Shown: positions 36,044 through 45,900 of the stretch, piece after piece | Layout of the letters: every line of letters starts with the position of its first letter | How positions within the stretch are numbered: the stretch's first letter is position 1 | NCBI GenBank assembly: GCA_008015235.1 | Contig: SSFF01000011.1 | Location: 1 to 64,000, forward strand | Reading direction: 5' to 3' | Length of the DNA: 64,000 nt | Source of the DNA: Rhodoferax sp. | GTDB lineage: Bacteria > Pseudomonadota > Gammaproteobacteria > Burkholderiales > Burkholderiaceae_C | Program-made: the position numbers and the translations under genes | The notes under the pieces: generated by a model | The model's input: the letters and a program-made list of their open reading frames with translations, nothing else | The model's database searches: none | Told to the model about the DNA's origin: nothing

Positions 36044-36087
36044 GGCCCGCATAGAACCTGCGCAAGAAGCTACTGAATTGGTAGCGG
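36044..36087 (+). repeat. 44-bp dispersed repeat, copy 5
   Basis: GGCCCGCATA...CTGCGCA...AGCTACTG...GTAGCGG, 22-nt CCCGC-to-AGCT spacing. The inner part is a real hairpin (GCTAC-N7-GTAGC). Confidence 0.85.
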
Positions 36088-36109
36088 CTGCGCGGGTTTT
36101 TTTATGCGC
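36057..36109 (+). terminator. purH terminator built on repeat copy 5
   Basis: CCTGCGC...GCGCGGG forms the outer stem and GCTAC...GTAGC the inner stem, followed by seven Ts. The outer left arm and the inner hairpin are repeat sequence; the right outer arm and T-run are flanking DNA. Confidence 0.65.
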
Positions 36110-36126
36110 GCTTGCCGGTGCGGGGC

Positions 36127-36861
36127 TTACCAGCTGGTGCGCGCCAGGGCCTGCACACTGGTGGCTGTATCGGTGCTGAACAGGGTGTCGATGAGGATGC
36201 CTTCGCGCTGCTGGATGAAGCCCAGGAACTCCTGCGCCGCATTGCCTTCCTGGGTCATGGCGCCGAAGGTGTCGAACCCTGCTTCGAGAAAGCTCTGCAA
36301 GGCGCCCAGACCGCTGGCGCGGGCGGCAGGGCGCATCATGCGCAACAAGGTACGCAGGCCGCGCTTGCGCGTGAACTGGGTCAGGTCCTGGCCCACGCGC
36401 AGCACGGTGGCGAGCTGGAATTCGCGGTACTCGGGGTGGCCCACACTCTGCCAGGCCTGCACGTAGCGCGCGGTGTCCAGCGCGGTGTCCGTCCCCATGG
36501 CCAGTACGGCGCGCGCCATGGCGGCATCCAGTCGCTCGGTGATGGCATGCAGCTCGGCCATGCTGACGGCGGTGTCCACCACCGATTCCGGAAACAGTCG
36601 CTCCAATGGGCCGGCAATGCGCACGAACTGGGCGTCGCGTTGGGTGTAGTCCTTGTCGCTGTAAAGCTCGTTCAGGAAAAAAAGCACCGCAGGGCGAAAG
36701 CGCTCGGTCGACATCAAGTCGGTGTAGGTGGTGCGAAAACGCGCCGCCTGAAAGGCCTTGATGGCGGCGACGGCTGCACGCAGCGGCGGCTCCTGGGCTG
36801 CCTGCGCGCGCAGCTGGTTGACCTCGGCCACGGCGGTGCGTATCGACTCGGAAGCGCTCAT
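36127..36861 (-). CDS. FFLEELY-motif protein of unknown function
   Basis: 244-aa soluble, mostly helical protein. Near residue 60 it carries FFLNELYSDKDYTQRD, a variant of the FFLEELY motif that names a conserved betaproteobacterial family of unknown role. No signal peptide or membrane segment is seen. Other features are MRPAARASGLGALQSFLEAGFDTF and a C-terminal IQQREGILIDTLFS. It stands alone between purH (convergent) and hemL, each side bearing a 44-bp repeat. I do not propose a function. Confidence 0.8.
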   Translation of the reverse strand: MSASESIRTAVAEVNQLRAQAAQEPPLRAAVAAIKAFQAARFRTTYTDLMSTERFRPAVLFFLNELYSDKDYTQRDAQFVRIAGPLERLFPESVVDTAVSMAELHAITERLDAAMARAVLAMGTDTALDTARYVQAWQSVGHPEYREFQLATVLRVGQDLTQFTRKRGLRTLLRMMRPAARASGLGALQSFLEAGFDTFGAMTQEGNAAQEFLGFIQQREGILIDTLFSTDTATSVQALARTSW

Positions 36862-36891
36862 GGTCCGAATTTATAGGTCAAATTGGCCGCT

Positions 36892-36935
36892 GGTCCGCAT
36901 AAAACAAGCGCAGACAGCTCCTGTTTCTATAGCGA
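36892..36935 (+). repeat. 44-bp dispersed repeat, copy 6 (overlaps the hemL stop)
   Basis: GGTCCGCATA...AGCGCA...AGCTCC...TATAGCGA, 22-nt spacing. On the minus strand its last bases TCGCTATAG encode the final Ser-Leu and the TAG stop of hemL. Confidence 0.75.
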
Positions 36936-38228
36936 CTGGAATACTTCCGCGGCCGCCGCCACCGAGGCAGCGATGTCGGCGTCGGTGTGGGCAGCGCTCA
37001 TGAAGCCGGCTTCGTACAGGGCCGGGGCAATGTAGACGCCGCGATCCAGCAGACCGTGGAACAGGGTATTGAAGGTCTTGTTGTCGGTGGTCATGACCTT
37101 GGCGTAGTTCTGCGGCAGTTGCGGGAACAGGAAGAAGCCGAACATGCCGCCCTCGCTGTCGGTGCTGAAAGGCACACCGGCCTTGTCGGCCGCGGCTTGC
37201 AGCCCGGACATGAAGGCTTGGGTCTTGCGGGTCAGGTCTTCGTAGAAGCCGGGTTTGCCGATTTCCTTGAGCGTGGCCAGACCGCAGGCCGTGGCCACGG
37301 GGTTGCCCGACAAGGTACCGGCCTGGTAGACCGTGCCCAGCGGGGCGAGGTGCTGCATGGTGGCGCGCTTGCCGCCAAAGGCCGCCAGCGGCATGCCGCC
37401 GCCAATGACCTTGCCCATGACAGTGAGGTCGGGCTCGAAGCCGGGGATGGACTTGGCGTACACGCTCTGCGCGCTGCCCTTGGCCACGCGGAAACCCGTC
37501 ATCACCTCGTCCATGATCAGCAGCGCGCCGTGCTGGCTGCAGAGCTCGCGGCAGCGCTTCATGAAGGGGACCGAGGCGCGCACGAAGTTCATGTTGCCGG
37601 CAATCGGCTCGATGATCAGGCAGGCCAGGTCGGCGCCGTGCAGGGCAAAGGCTTCTTCCAGCTGCTCGATGTTGTTGTACTCCAGCACCAGGGTGTGCTG
37701 CACCACTTCGGGCGGCACGCCGGCGCTGGTGGCGCTGCCGAAGGTGGCCAGGCCCGAACCCGCCTTCACCAGCAGGGCGTCGGCGTGGCCGTGGTAGCAA
37801 CCTTCGAACTTGATGAGCTTGCTGCGGCCGGTGGCGCCGCGTGCCAGGCGGATCGCACTCATGCCGGCTTCGGTGCCGCTGCTGACCAGGCGCACCATGT
37901 CCATGCTGGGGATGCGTTCGAGGATGGCTTCGGCGAGCTCGACCTCGCGCTCGGTGGGGGCACCGAATGAGAAGCCGTCGACGGCCGCCTTTTGCACGGC
38001 TTCGAGCACGGCCGGGTGGCCGTGGCCCAGGATCATGGGGCCCCAGGAGCCGATGTAGTCGATGTACTGCTTGCCGTTGGCGTCCCAGAAGTAGGCGCCT
38101 TGGGCACGTTGCACAAAACGGGGTGTGCCACCCACGGCCTTGAAGGCGCGCACGGGGGAGTTGACGCCGCCGGGAATGACCTTGGCGGCACGTTCAAAAA
38201 GCTGTTGGTTGCGGTCGGTGGTTTGCAT
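36927..38228 (-). CDS. hemL: Glutamate-1-semialdehyde 2,1-aminomutase
   Basis: PLP enzyme forming 5-aminolevulinate in the C5 haem pathway. The PLP lysine is Lys 273 in [18 protein letters not shown]. Other family segments are [13 protein letters not shown] at the N-terminus, [16 protein letters not shown], and [11 protein letters not shown], whose Asp holds the PLP nitrogen. I start at the ATG 38228 ([11 protein letters not shown], 433 aa); the track start (38240) is a TTG overlapping the upstream gene. It lies 8 bp downstream of the ThiD-like gene, likely one transcript. The last two codons and the stop lie inside a 44-bp repeat. Confidence 0.96.
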   Translation of the reverse strand: MQTTDRNQQLFERAAKVIPGGVNSPVRAFKAVGGTPRFVQRAQGAYFWDANGKQYIDYIGSWGPMILGHGHPAVLEAVQKAAVDGFSFGAPTEREVELAEAILERIPSMDMVRLVSSGTEAGMSAIRLARGATGRSKLIKFEGCYHGHADALLVKAGSGLATFGSATSAGVPPEVVQHTLVLEYNNIEQLEEAFALHGADLACLIIEPIAGNMNFVRASVPFMKRCRELCSQHGALLIMDEVMTGFRVAKGSAQSVYAKSIPGFEPDLTVMGKVIGGGMPLAAFGGKRATMQHLAPLGTVYQAGTLSGNPVATACGLATLKEIGKPGFYEDLTRKTQAFMSGLQAAADKAGVPFSTDSEGGMFGFFLFPQLPQNYAKVMTTDNKTFNTLFHGLLDRGVYIAPALYEAGFMSAAHTDADIAASVAAAAEVFQSL

Positions 38229-38236
38229 GGTGTTTC

Positions 38237-39151
38237 TCAATGCCGGGTGGCGTTGGGGGGAAGTTCAATGGAAAGTTGTTCGCTGGTTTCGCTGTCGTCC
38301 TCGGCTTCGGGCTGGGCCCAGAACATGCGGTCGGGCAGTACATGGCCCATGCCGGGGCGAAAGCCGTTGCCCAGGCACTGGTCGAGGTAGCCCAGGGCTT
38401 CTGCCACGGCTTCGGTCAGCTCGGTGCCACTGGCAATCAGGGCGGTGAGTGCGGCCGACAGGGTTTCGCCCGCACCGGTGAAGTGGGCATCGAATCGTTC
38501 GTATTTGTGGCTGCACAGCGCGGCGTGCGGCGCGGCCAGGATGTTGTCGATGTACTGGTCGGGCAAGGCGATGCCGGTGACCAAGGTATAGGCCACGCCG
38601 AATTCTCCGGCGGCCTTGGCCAGGTCTTTGGCCGAGGGTGGTTTGGCGTCGCTCCACTCCGGCAGCAGCCAGCGTGTCAGCGTGGTGTGGCTTGCGACCA
38701 ACACCGTGGTCTGCGGCAGCAGCAATTCGGTACATGCCTCTAAGTAAGTCTCGGCCAGACTGTCGTCCCACCAGGACAGGTCGGGCATGTAGGTGACCAG
38801 GGCCACGTCGGCATAGTCCGAGGCCAGTGCGCTGACGGCGGCCAGATTCTCCGGCGAGCCGACGAAACCGACCTTGATGGCCTGCACCGGTACGTCTTCG
38901 AGGATAGTGCGTGCCTGCGCAGTGACCACCTCGTCGTCGAAGGTGACATGGTCGATGACTTCTGCTGTGTCGCGCACATAGGCGCCGGTGACCACGGGCA
39001 GCGCATGCACACCGACCGAGGCAATGCTGCTGACGTCGGCTGCCAGCCCGGCCGCGGCACTGGGGTCGTTGGCGTTGAAGCTCAGTACGCAGGCGCCCGG
39101 GCCCTCGTCGAGTTCGGGGTCAATGTCACTGGGTGGAAGGGGGGCCTGCAT
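38237..39151 (-). CDS. ThiD-like hydroxymethylpyrimidine (phosphate) kinase with unusual active-site motif
   Basis: 304-aa ribokinase-fold protein. [24 protein letters not shown] near residue 24 corresponds to the ThiD substrate loop, and [15 protein letters not shown] follows as in ThiD. At the anion hole, however, ThiD has GTGC with a catalytic Cys; here the sequence is [12 protein letters not shown], so the base position is Glu, closer to the GAGD of sugar kinases. It may still act on pyrimidine substrates or may have moved to another substrate, so I withhold the symbol. It heads a probable operon with hemL. A 12-bp palindrome lies 14 bp upstream of its ATG. Confidence 0.75.
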   Translation of the reverse strand: MQAPLPPSDIDPELDEGPGACVLSFNANDPSAAAGLAADVSSIASVGVHALPVVTGAYVRDTAEVIDHVTFDDEVVTAQARTILEDVPVQAIKVGFVGSPENLAAVSALASDYADVALVTYMPDLSWWDDSLAETYLEACTELLLPQTTVLVASHTTLTRWLLPEWSDAKPPSAKDLAKAAGEFGVAYTLVTGIALPDQYIDNILAAPHAALCSHKYERFDAHFTGAGETLSAALTALIASGTELTEAVAEALGYLDQCLGNGFRPGMGHVLPDRMFWAQPEAEDDSETSEQLSIELPPNATRH

Positions 39152-39164
39152 GCGTTTCCCGTCT

Positions 39165-39176
39165 AGGGTTAACCCT
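39165..39176. promoter_or_regulatory. 12-bp perfect palindrome AGGGTTAACCCT upstream of the ThiD-like gene
   Basis: A perfect dyad 14-25 bp before the minus-strand ATG, so a bound protein would block the transcription start region. It resembles the site at 13918 (AGGGTTTACCCT). The regulator is not known. Confidence 0.45.
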
Positions 39177-39185
39177 CGGGCAAAT

Positions 39186-39227
39186 GTGTCAAAAATGGAG
39201 CTTTGCGCAGTGGTTGCGGGCTATAGG
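39186..39227 (-). repeat. 44-bp dispersed repeat, degenerate copy 7 (inverted)
   Basis: On the minus strand: AGCCCGCAA...TGCGCA...AGCTCC then an AT-rich end. The CCCGC-to-AGCT distance is 18 nt, 4 shorter than in the full copies, and the final AGC is lost. It lies in the 227-bp gap upstream of pilG, which contains no gene. Confidence 0.5.
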
Positions 39228-39378
39228 CCTCTATACAATGATTGCATTCTATGCGAAGGGCCTTTAAGCTCATTCGTTGCTGGGGGCGGGGTGTTGGCAC
39301 AAGGGGTGCGCACTTCACGTTACCGTGTGCAATGGCAGGTTGATCGATTTTCAAGCGCCACTTCAGGAGCCATCATTT

Positions 39379-39777
39379 GTGAGTACACCTGCATCAACCT
39401 ACAAGGTTCTGGTGATCGATGACAGCAATACGATTCGCCGCAGTGCGGAAATCTTCCTCAAGCAGGGGGGGCATGAGGTGTTGCTGGCCGAGGATGGTTT
39501 TGACGCCCTGGCCAAGGTCAACGACTACGCCCCGCAACTGATTTTCTGTGACATCCTGATGCCGCGGCTCGACGGCTACCAGACCTGCGCCATCATCAAG
39601 CGTAACGCCAAGTTCGCGCAGGTGCCGGTGGTCATGCTGTCCTCCAAGGACGGCGTTTTCGACAAGGCACGCGGACGCATGGTCGGCGCCCAGGATTACC
39701 TCACCAAACCATTTACCAAGGATCAATTGCTGCAGGCCGTGCAGCAATTCGGGGCAGTTTTGCAAGGAGCGACTTAA
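39379..39777 (+). CDS. pilG: Twitching-motility response regulator PilG
   Basis: 132-aa single-domain receiver, CheY-like, of the Pil-Chp pathway. It acts downstream of the ChpA kinase to promote pilus extension. Visible: acidic pocket VIDDSN, phosphoacceptor Asp in IFCDILMPRLDG, Ser/Thr in VVMLSSKDG and Lys in DYLTKPF. The start is a GTG at 39379 (VSTPASTYKVLVIDD) with AGGAG 9 nt upstream; the track's earlier ATG has no such site. The stop TAA overlaps the pilH start (TAATG). Confidence 0.92.
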   Translation: MSTPASTYKVLVIDDSNTIRRSAEIFLKQGGHEVLLAEDGFDALAKVNDYAPQLIFCDILMPRLDGYQTCAIIKRNAKFAQVPVVMLSSKDGVFDKARGRMVGAQDYLTKPFTKDQLLQAVQQFGAVLQGAT

Positions 39778-40142
39778 TGGCCATTCATACCGTATTGATT
39801 GTTGACGATTCGAAAACCGAAATCCTGTACCTGACTGAACTGCTGCAAAAGGCCGGCTACGTGGTGCGTTCGGCCGAAAATGCCGATGACGCCTTCAAGC
39901 GCCTGGCCGAGCAAAAGCCTGACCTGATCCTCATGGACGTGGTGATGCCCGGCCAGAACGGTTTCCAGCTGACCCGTTCGATCAATCGCACCCCCGAATA
40001 CACCGATGTGCCCATCATCATGTGCACCAGCAAGAACCTGGAGACCGACCGGGTCTGGGGCATGCGCCAGGGCGCCAAGGACTACATCACCAAGCCGGTC
40101 GATCCGGCCGAGCTGCTGGGCAAGATCAAAGCCTTGGGTTGA
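39777..40142 (+). CDS. pilH: Twitching-motility response regulator PilH
   Basis: 121-aa CheY-like receiver, second of the Pil-Chp pair, thought to oppose or drain signal from PilG and affect retraction. Acidic pocket LIVDDSK, Asp in ILMDVVMPGQNG, Thr in IIMCTSKNLETD and Lys in DYITKPVD are present; the GMRQGAKDYITKPVDPAELL end is typical of PilH. Translationally coupled to pilG by TAATG. Confidence 0.92.
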   Translation: MAIHTVLIVDDSKTEILYLTELLQKAGYVVRSAENADDAFKRLAEQKPDLILMDVVMPGQNGFQLTRSINRTPEYTDVPIIMCTSKNLETDRVWGMRQGAKDYITKPVDPAELLGKIKALG

Positions 40143-40153
40143 TGCGCTGATTC

Positions 40154-40684
40154 ATGGCTAACCGCGACGCAATCCGCGAACTTCAAACCCGGCTGGCAAG
40201 CCGCCTGCAAGCCGCCCGATCCGAGGGCGTGGCTGTGGCGTGGCTGGCTGTCAAGGCCGGTGGTGCCAACTACCTGTTTCCCCTGGGGCAATCGGGGGAG
40301 ATCTTTCCGGTCAATGGTGTCCAGACCGTGCCCTATGCCAAACCCTGGTTTCCGGGCGTGATCAATATCCGCGGCGGTCTCTACGGCATCGTCGATTTTG
40401 CAGGCTTCCTGCAGGACGTCTGCCAGCGCCCGCGCACCCAGCCAGCGGCCCAGGACCTCAGTGTTGTCACCCTCAATCCCGCACTGGAGGTCAACTGCGC
40501 CGTGCAGGTGGATGCCTTGGCGGGCTTGCGTGGTCCCGAGGACTTCGTGTCCTACGAGCCGGCTGCGGCCGATGCGCCGGAGTTCTTCGGCAACCAGTTT
40601 CTCGACTCGGCCGGTGTGCATTGGCAGGAAATCAACCTGCGCACACTGTCACTCTTTCCTCAGTTTTTGAGCATCAGCGTTTAG
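40154..40684 (+). CDS. pilI: CheW-like adaptor PilI
   Basis: 176-aa CheW-domain protein linking the receptor PilJ to the kinase ChpA. The core CheW segment (about 40-110) contains TVPYAKPWFPGVINIRGGLYGIVD, the typical CheW fingerprint. The N-terminal ~30 residues are helical. It lies 11 bp after pilH and 21 bp before pilJ. Confidence 0.9.
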   Translation: MANRDAIRELQTRLASRLQAARSEGVAVAWLAVKAGGANYLFPLGQSGEIFPVNGVQTVPYAKPWFPGVINIRGGLYGIVDFAGFLQDVCQRPRTQPAAQDLSVVTLNPALEVNCAVQVDALAGLRGPEDFVSYEPAAADAPEFFGNQFLDSAGVHWQEINLRTLSLFPQFLSISV

Positions 40685-40705
40685 TTTCCTAGCAAAGGCT
40701 GCACC

Positions 40706-42970
40706 ATGTCAGTTGTAGATCAGATCAAGAAGTTGTTTTCCAAGAAGCCTGCAGAGTCGCAGATGGATTCAGGCCTGAGCTTGGCAACACCGGACGGTAA
40801 CCCGGATGCAACCGGCAGCATGACGGTGCAGACCCAGGAGGTGGATGCGCCAGCATCCGTTCTGGCGCCGGAAGCCCCGACTTCGGAGTTGGTAGACACC
40901 AGCGACCTGATCGCCTTGCCTGTTCTCGGTGCCAAGACCGTGGTGCAGCACCAGCGTGTGCTGTTCTCGCTCTTGGGTGTCGCCTTGGCTGTCCTGGGGG
41001 GCGCGGTGGTCTACACCGTGACCCAGTCCAACAAGGTGGCCCAGCAGCAGGGCTCCTTGGGCCAGGCCCTGATGCAGTCTCAGCGTCTGGCAAAAGCGGT
41101 GTCGCAAGCCGTTCTGGGCAGTGCCCAGGCCTTCCCTGACGTGTCTGACAGTGCTGGTGTCTTGTCGAAGACCGCGCATGGACTGCAGTCGGGCGACGAT
41201 GAGTTGCGTTTGGATCCGCTGGGCGAAGACTATGCCGCGGGCTTGGACAAGATCATCCCGCTGGTAGACCGTGCCGAGAAGAGTGCCAAGGTCGTGATGA
41301 GCCAGCAAAAGATCCTGACGCAGATCGGCTCCGCCCTGCGTTTGATCAACCGCCAGTCGTCGGACTTGCTGGAAATTGCTGAAACCATCTCGTCCCTCAA
41401 GCTGCAGCAAAACGCCCCCACCGTGGAGATTTCGGCCGTGGGCCAGCTGGTGATGCTGACCCAGCGTATCGGCAAGTCCTCGAACGAATTCTTGACCTCC
41501 GAAGGCGTGAGCCCTGAGGCCGTGTTCCTGCTTGGTAAGGACCTCAATACCTTCAAGGAAATCGCCGAGGGCCTGCTTTCGGGTAACGCCGAACTTCGCT
41601 TGAGCGCCGCCAAGGACAGTGCGACCAAGGAGCAGCTGCAGGCCTTGCTGGAAATGTATGGCGAGACCAAGGTACAGGCCGGAGCCATTCTGGGCAACTT
41701 GCAAGGCTTGGTTTCCGCACGTGAAGCCCAAGGCCAGATCATCGAAGACAGCGAGCCCTTGCGTCGCAGTCTGGAAGAACTGCAAACCCAGTTGTCGGAC
41801 CAGGCAGGTATCAGTGGTGGTTTGTTGTTGGTGCTGATTGTCTCTGCAGCGTTTGCGCTGGTGTGTGCCGGTGGCCTGTCCTATGTGCAGCTGCTCGACA
41901 GCCGCAAGCGCCAGGTTGTGGCCGAAGTGCAGAAGCAGGAAGCCGAAGCCCAGGAGCAGGAAGCCAAGCGCGTCAACGACGCCAACCAAGCCGCCATTTT
42001 GCGCTTGATGAACGAACTGCAGACGGTGGCCGAAGGTGATCTGACCCAGGAAGCCACAGTGACCGAAGACATTACCGGCGCCATTGCCGACTCCGTGAAC
42101 TACACGGTGGAAGAACTGCGCTCCCTGGTGACCAACGTGCAGAGCACGGCGGCCAAGGTGGCGCAAACGACGACCGAGGTGGATGCCACCTCGACCGAAC
42201 TGCTGGCGGCTTCCAACGAGCAGCTGCATGAAATTCGCGAAACCGGTCGTGCCGTTGTGGACATGGCCGGACGCATCAACAAGGTGTCGGCCGAAGCGCA
42301 GGAGTCCGCCGAAGTGGCGCGCCAATCGCTGCGTGCCGCTGAAACAGGCCTGCAGGCCGTGCAGAACGCCATCGGCGGTATGAACGCCATCCGCGACCAG
42401 ATCCAGGAAACTTCCAAGCGCATCAAGCGCCTGGGTGAATCCTCGCAGGAGATCGGAGAAATCACCGAGCTGATTTCCGACATTACCGAACAGACCAACG
42501 TACTGGCCTTGAACGCAGCCATCCAGGCTGCCTCCGCCGGTGAAGCCGGTCGCGGTTTCTCTGTGGTGGCCGAAGAAGTGCAGCGCCTGGCGGAACGTTC
42601 GGCCGATGCTACGCGCCAGATCTCGGCGCTGGTGAAGGCGATTCAGACCGACACCCAGGACGCCATCGGCGCTATGGAACGTTCCACCCAGGGTGTGGTG
42701 GAAGGGGCCAAGCTGTCCGACAACGCCGGTACCGCACTGTCCGAAATTGACCGCGTCTCGCGCCAGGTGGCCGAGCTGATTGAGCAGATTTCGGCCTCCG
42801 CGTCGAAGGAAGCCGGTCTGGCCAATGAAGTGGCCGACAACATCCAGCACATTTTTGCCGTGACCGAGCAGACCGGTGAAGGTACCCGCGTCACCGCCAA
42901 CCAGGTGCGCGAACTCTCGCGCATGGCCGAAGAGCTGCGCCAATCGGTATCGCGATTCAAGATTGCCTGA
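40706..42970 (+). CDS. pilJ: Type IV pilus methyl-accepting chemotaxis protein PilJ
   Basis: 754-aa receptor of the Pil-Chp system. A ~75-residue cytoplasmic N-terminus precedes helix 1 (VLFSLLGVALAVLGGAVVYTV). The periplasmic region (about 110-365) contains two PilJ-type four-helix repeats (SQRLAKAVSQAVLGS and LTQRIGKSSNEFLTS). Helix 2 (SGGLLLVLIVSAAFALVCAG) is near 370, followed by a HAMP-like linker rich in Glu/Gln. The signalling hairpin tip is EQTNVLALNAAIQAASAGEAGRGFSVVAEEV. It senses pilin or surface contact in better-studied species. Confidence 0.93.
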   Translation: MSVVDQIKKLFSKKPAESQMDSGLSLATPDGNPDATGSMTVQTQEVDAPASVLAPEAPTSELVDTSDLIALPVLGAKTVVQHQRVLFSLLGVALAVLGGAVVYTVTQSNKVAQQQGSLGQALMQSQRLAKAVSQAVLGSAQAFPDVSDSAGVLSKTAHGLQSGDDELRLDPLGEDYAAGLDKIIPLVDRAEKSAKVVMSQQKILTQIGSALRLINRQSSDLLEIAETISSLKLQQNAPTVEISAVGQLVMLTQRIGKSSNEFLTSEGVSPEAVFLLGKDLNTFKEIAEGLLSGNAELRLSAAKDSATKEQLQALLEMYGETKVQAGAILGNLQGLVSAREAQGQIIEDSEPLRRSLEELQTQLSDQAGISGGLLLVLIVSAAFALVCAGGLSYVQLLDSRKRQVVAEVQKQEAEAQEQEAKRVNDANQAAILRLMNELQTVAEGDLTQEATVTEDITGAIADSVNYTVEELRSLVTNVQSTAAKVAQTTTEVDATSTELLAASNEQLHEIRETGRAVVDMAGRINKVSAEAQESAEVARQSLRAAETGLQAVQNAIGGMNAIRDQIQETSKRIKRLGESSQEIGEITELISDITEQTNVLALNAAIQAASAGEAGRGFSVVAEEVQRLAERSADATRQISALVKAIQTDTQDAIGAMERSTQGVVEGAKLSDNAGTALSEIDRVSRQVAELIEQISASASKEAGLANEVADNIQHIFAVTEQTGEGTRVTANQVRELSRMAEELRQSVSRFKIA

Positions 42971-42989
42971 CCCCAGGAGTCCCTGACCC

Positions 42990-45900
42990 ATGTCATCGAA
43001 CACTGCCGCCTCCGTCGATTCCGATCTGGCGGCCACCGATTTAGGGCCCCTGGCGTGGGTCTTGGACGAACTGCGCAAGTCGCTGGACGGCGCCACCAAG
43101 GCGACACGGCGTTTCGTGCGCGATGCCGAATTGGCGCTGGGCTCGGACATTGCCAGCCTCGATGCCAGCCAGTTGCGCATTGCGCGCCAGCAGCTGCACC
43201 AGGCTGTGGGGGCACTCGAAATGGTAGGGCTCAGCGTGCCGGCCCAGATGCTGCGCACCATGGAGTCCATGGTGCAGCGCTTCGTACAGCGGCCCGAACT
43301 GTGCAGCGATGAAGCCGCCACGAAGCTCGAGCGTGCCAGCTTCGCGCTGACCGAATTTCTGGAAGGCCTGGTCAAGGGCAAACACGCCTCGGCGGTAGCC
43401 CTGTTTCCCCAGTACCAGGCGGTGGCCGAGCTGGCCGGGGTCGAGCGCGTACACCCGGCCGATTTGTGGTCCTTTGACTGGCGCTGGGTCGAAGTGGCAG
43501 ACCTCCCCATGGTGGAAGCCCTGCACTACACCGTGGCCACGCGCGAAAAGCTGGACTGGGCCATCCTCAACATCGTGAAGTCCGCCAATGCCGCCGCCGC
43601 TTTGCGCCTGGCCGACCTGGCGAACGGGCTGTCCTGTGGCCAGGACCGCTTGCAGCCGCGTACCTTCTGGGCCATCGCAGCGGCCTATTTCGAAGCCTTC
43701 GGTGCCGGAGCCATCCAGACCAATGTGCATACCAAGCGCGCGGCCTCGCGCGTGTTGCAGCAATACGCCACGCTGAGCCGCGGCGACCATGCGGTGTCCG
43801 AACGTCTGGCGCAGGACCTGCTGTTCTTCTGCGCCACGGCGCAGAGCCTGCCTGTCGAGAAGGCGCCCCGGCTGGCGGCCGTGCGTGCTGCCTATGGCCT
43901 GGAGCAGGCCAAGCCGGTGGACTACGAAACCGAGCAGTTCGGCCGCTACGACCCGGCCTTGCTGCAGATGCTGCGCAAGCGCATTGCCTCGGTGTCGGAA
44001 ACTTGGTCGGCCCTGAGCGGGGGCGATACCCACAAGCTCAAGCTGGCCGGCGAGCAATTTGCCGCTGTGACCGACTTGATGGCCAAGCTGCACCCCGAAA
44101 GCCGCGAGCTGGCGGCCGCCTTGGCGCGCACGGCCGACACCACGGTCAAGCGGGCCATGGCGCCGGACCCGGCCGTGGCCATGGAAGTGGCGACCACGGT
44201 GCTGTACCTGGATGCCGTCTACGAAGACTTGGACCCCACCGACTCCGAACTGGCCCACCGCTCGGCGCGGCTGGCACAGCGCCTGGACCAGGTTTCGGCC
44301 GGTGCGGCGCCCGACCCCATGGAAAGCTGGATGGAGGACTTGTACCGCCGTGTCAGCGACCGCCAGACCATGGGCAGCGTGGTGGCCGAACTGCGCGGCG
44401 CCCTCGGCGAGATCGAAAAATCGCTGGATGCCTTCTTCCGCGATCCGTCGGACAAAGGCCCGCTGCGTGAAGTACCGAACCACCTGGCCGCCATGCGCGG
44501 GGTGTTTTCGGTGCTGGGGCTGGACCATCCTTCCACGGCGGCCTTGCGCATGCGTACCAAGGTCGAGCAGCTTCTGATTGATGAAATCCAACAGGGCAGC
44601 TCCAATCCGATCTTCGAGCAACTGGGTAATAACCTGGGGGCCATGGGCTTCCTGATCGACATGCTCAGCTACCAACGCGAGTTGGCCAAGAAGCTGTTCG
44701 TGTTCGACGAGGAGTCGGGCGAGCTCAAACCCCTGATGGGGCGCGAGCAGACACCTGTGGTGCAGGAAGCACCGGCTGCGTCTCCTTCTGTGACGGAACT
44801 GCTGGCCGAACCGGCGCCTGCTGCGGCACTTCCGGCGGCTATGCCCACCGTGCCCGTGGCTGCGGCACCCGCCGCCGTGGCGATCGACGACGAAGACGAT
44901 GACGGTGAGTTGCTGGACATCTTCCTCGAGGAAGCGCGCGAAGTGGTGCAAAACGGCCTGGCGGCTATCGACGCATTGGGCTCTGCACCTTCCGATCTGG
45001 GCGAGCAGACCATCCTGCGCCGCGCTTTTCATACGCTCAAGGGCAGCTCGCGCATGGTCGGGTTGACCGAGTTCGGGGAAGCCGCCTGGTCGTTCGAACA
45101 GATCATGAACAGCCTGTTGGCCGAGCAGCGTGCCGCCAGCGAAGGCCTGCAGCAGCTGACACGCAGCGCCATGCAAGCCTTTGGGCGCTGGATTGAAGAC
45201 ATTGCCCAAGGCACGGCACAAGACTGGCGTTCGGCCGATTTCCGTACCAGTGCCGATGCCATGCGGCTGCAGGGCGAATACCTGGCATTGCCCATGGACG
45301 GCGATGCCGCGGGCAGCGCACCGGTCTCCGTTGAAACCTCGCTGCAAGAGGCTGTGGAGGTGGCACCCGCCATCGACCTGGACCTGGGGCCGGAGCCTGT
45401 GCAGGACGCATCGGCAGAGGTGGCGCCTGCAGCGCCCGCATCGGAAGCAGAAGCGCATGCGCCTGTCGAGATTGACTGGGACAATGCCGAGGTCATCGAG
45501 GCGCAGGACTTTGCCTCGACGCAATTGGGAGACTCCTTGCATACCGGCCTGCCCGAGCGTGCTGCGCCCGAGTCCGAAGGCTTTGCTTCGACCGAATTCG
45601 GCTCTGTTGACGGGCTGGCGGAGCCCGCCGAAGAACCCCGACCTGATTTCGAGTCCACCCAGACACTCGACTTCCATGCCGACCTGCCCGATCCAGCAGC
45701 ACCGCAGGCGGCGCCTGCCGATGAATTCAATCTGGGCAACTTTGATTTTGGCGACATCGCCGCGCCTGCGCCAGAACCTGCGCCTGCCACTGTGGAGCTG
45801 GACGCTGGCACCGAAGCCCTGGCCCCAGATGGCGACGCCGCGTTCCACGCCATGGCCGTGGAAGCTCCGGCCGAGCTGCCTGCGTTCGATTTGAGTTTCC

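Noticed and set aside
39152-39378. A rubredoxin gene between the ThiD-like gene and pilG
   Set aside because: This is a common place for one in relatives, but no CxxC-bearing short ORF is present.
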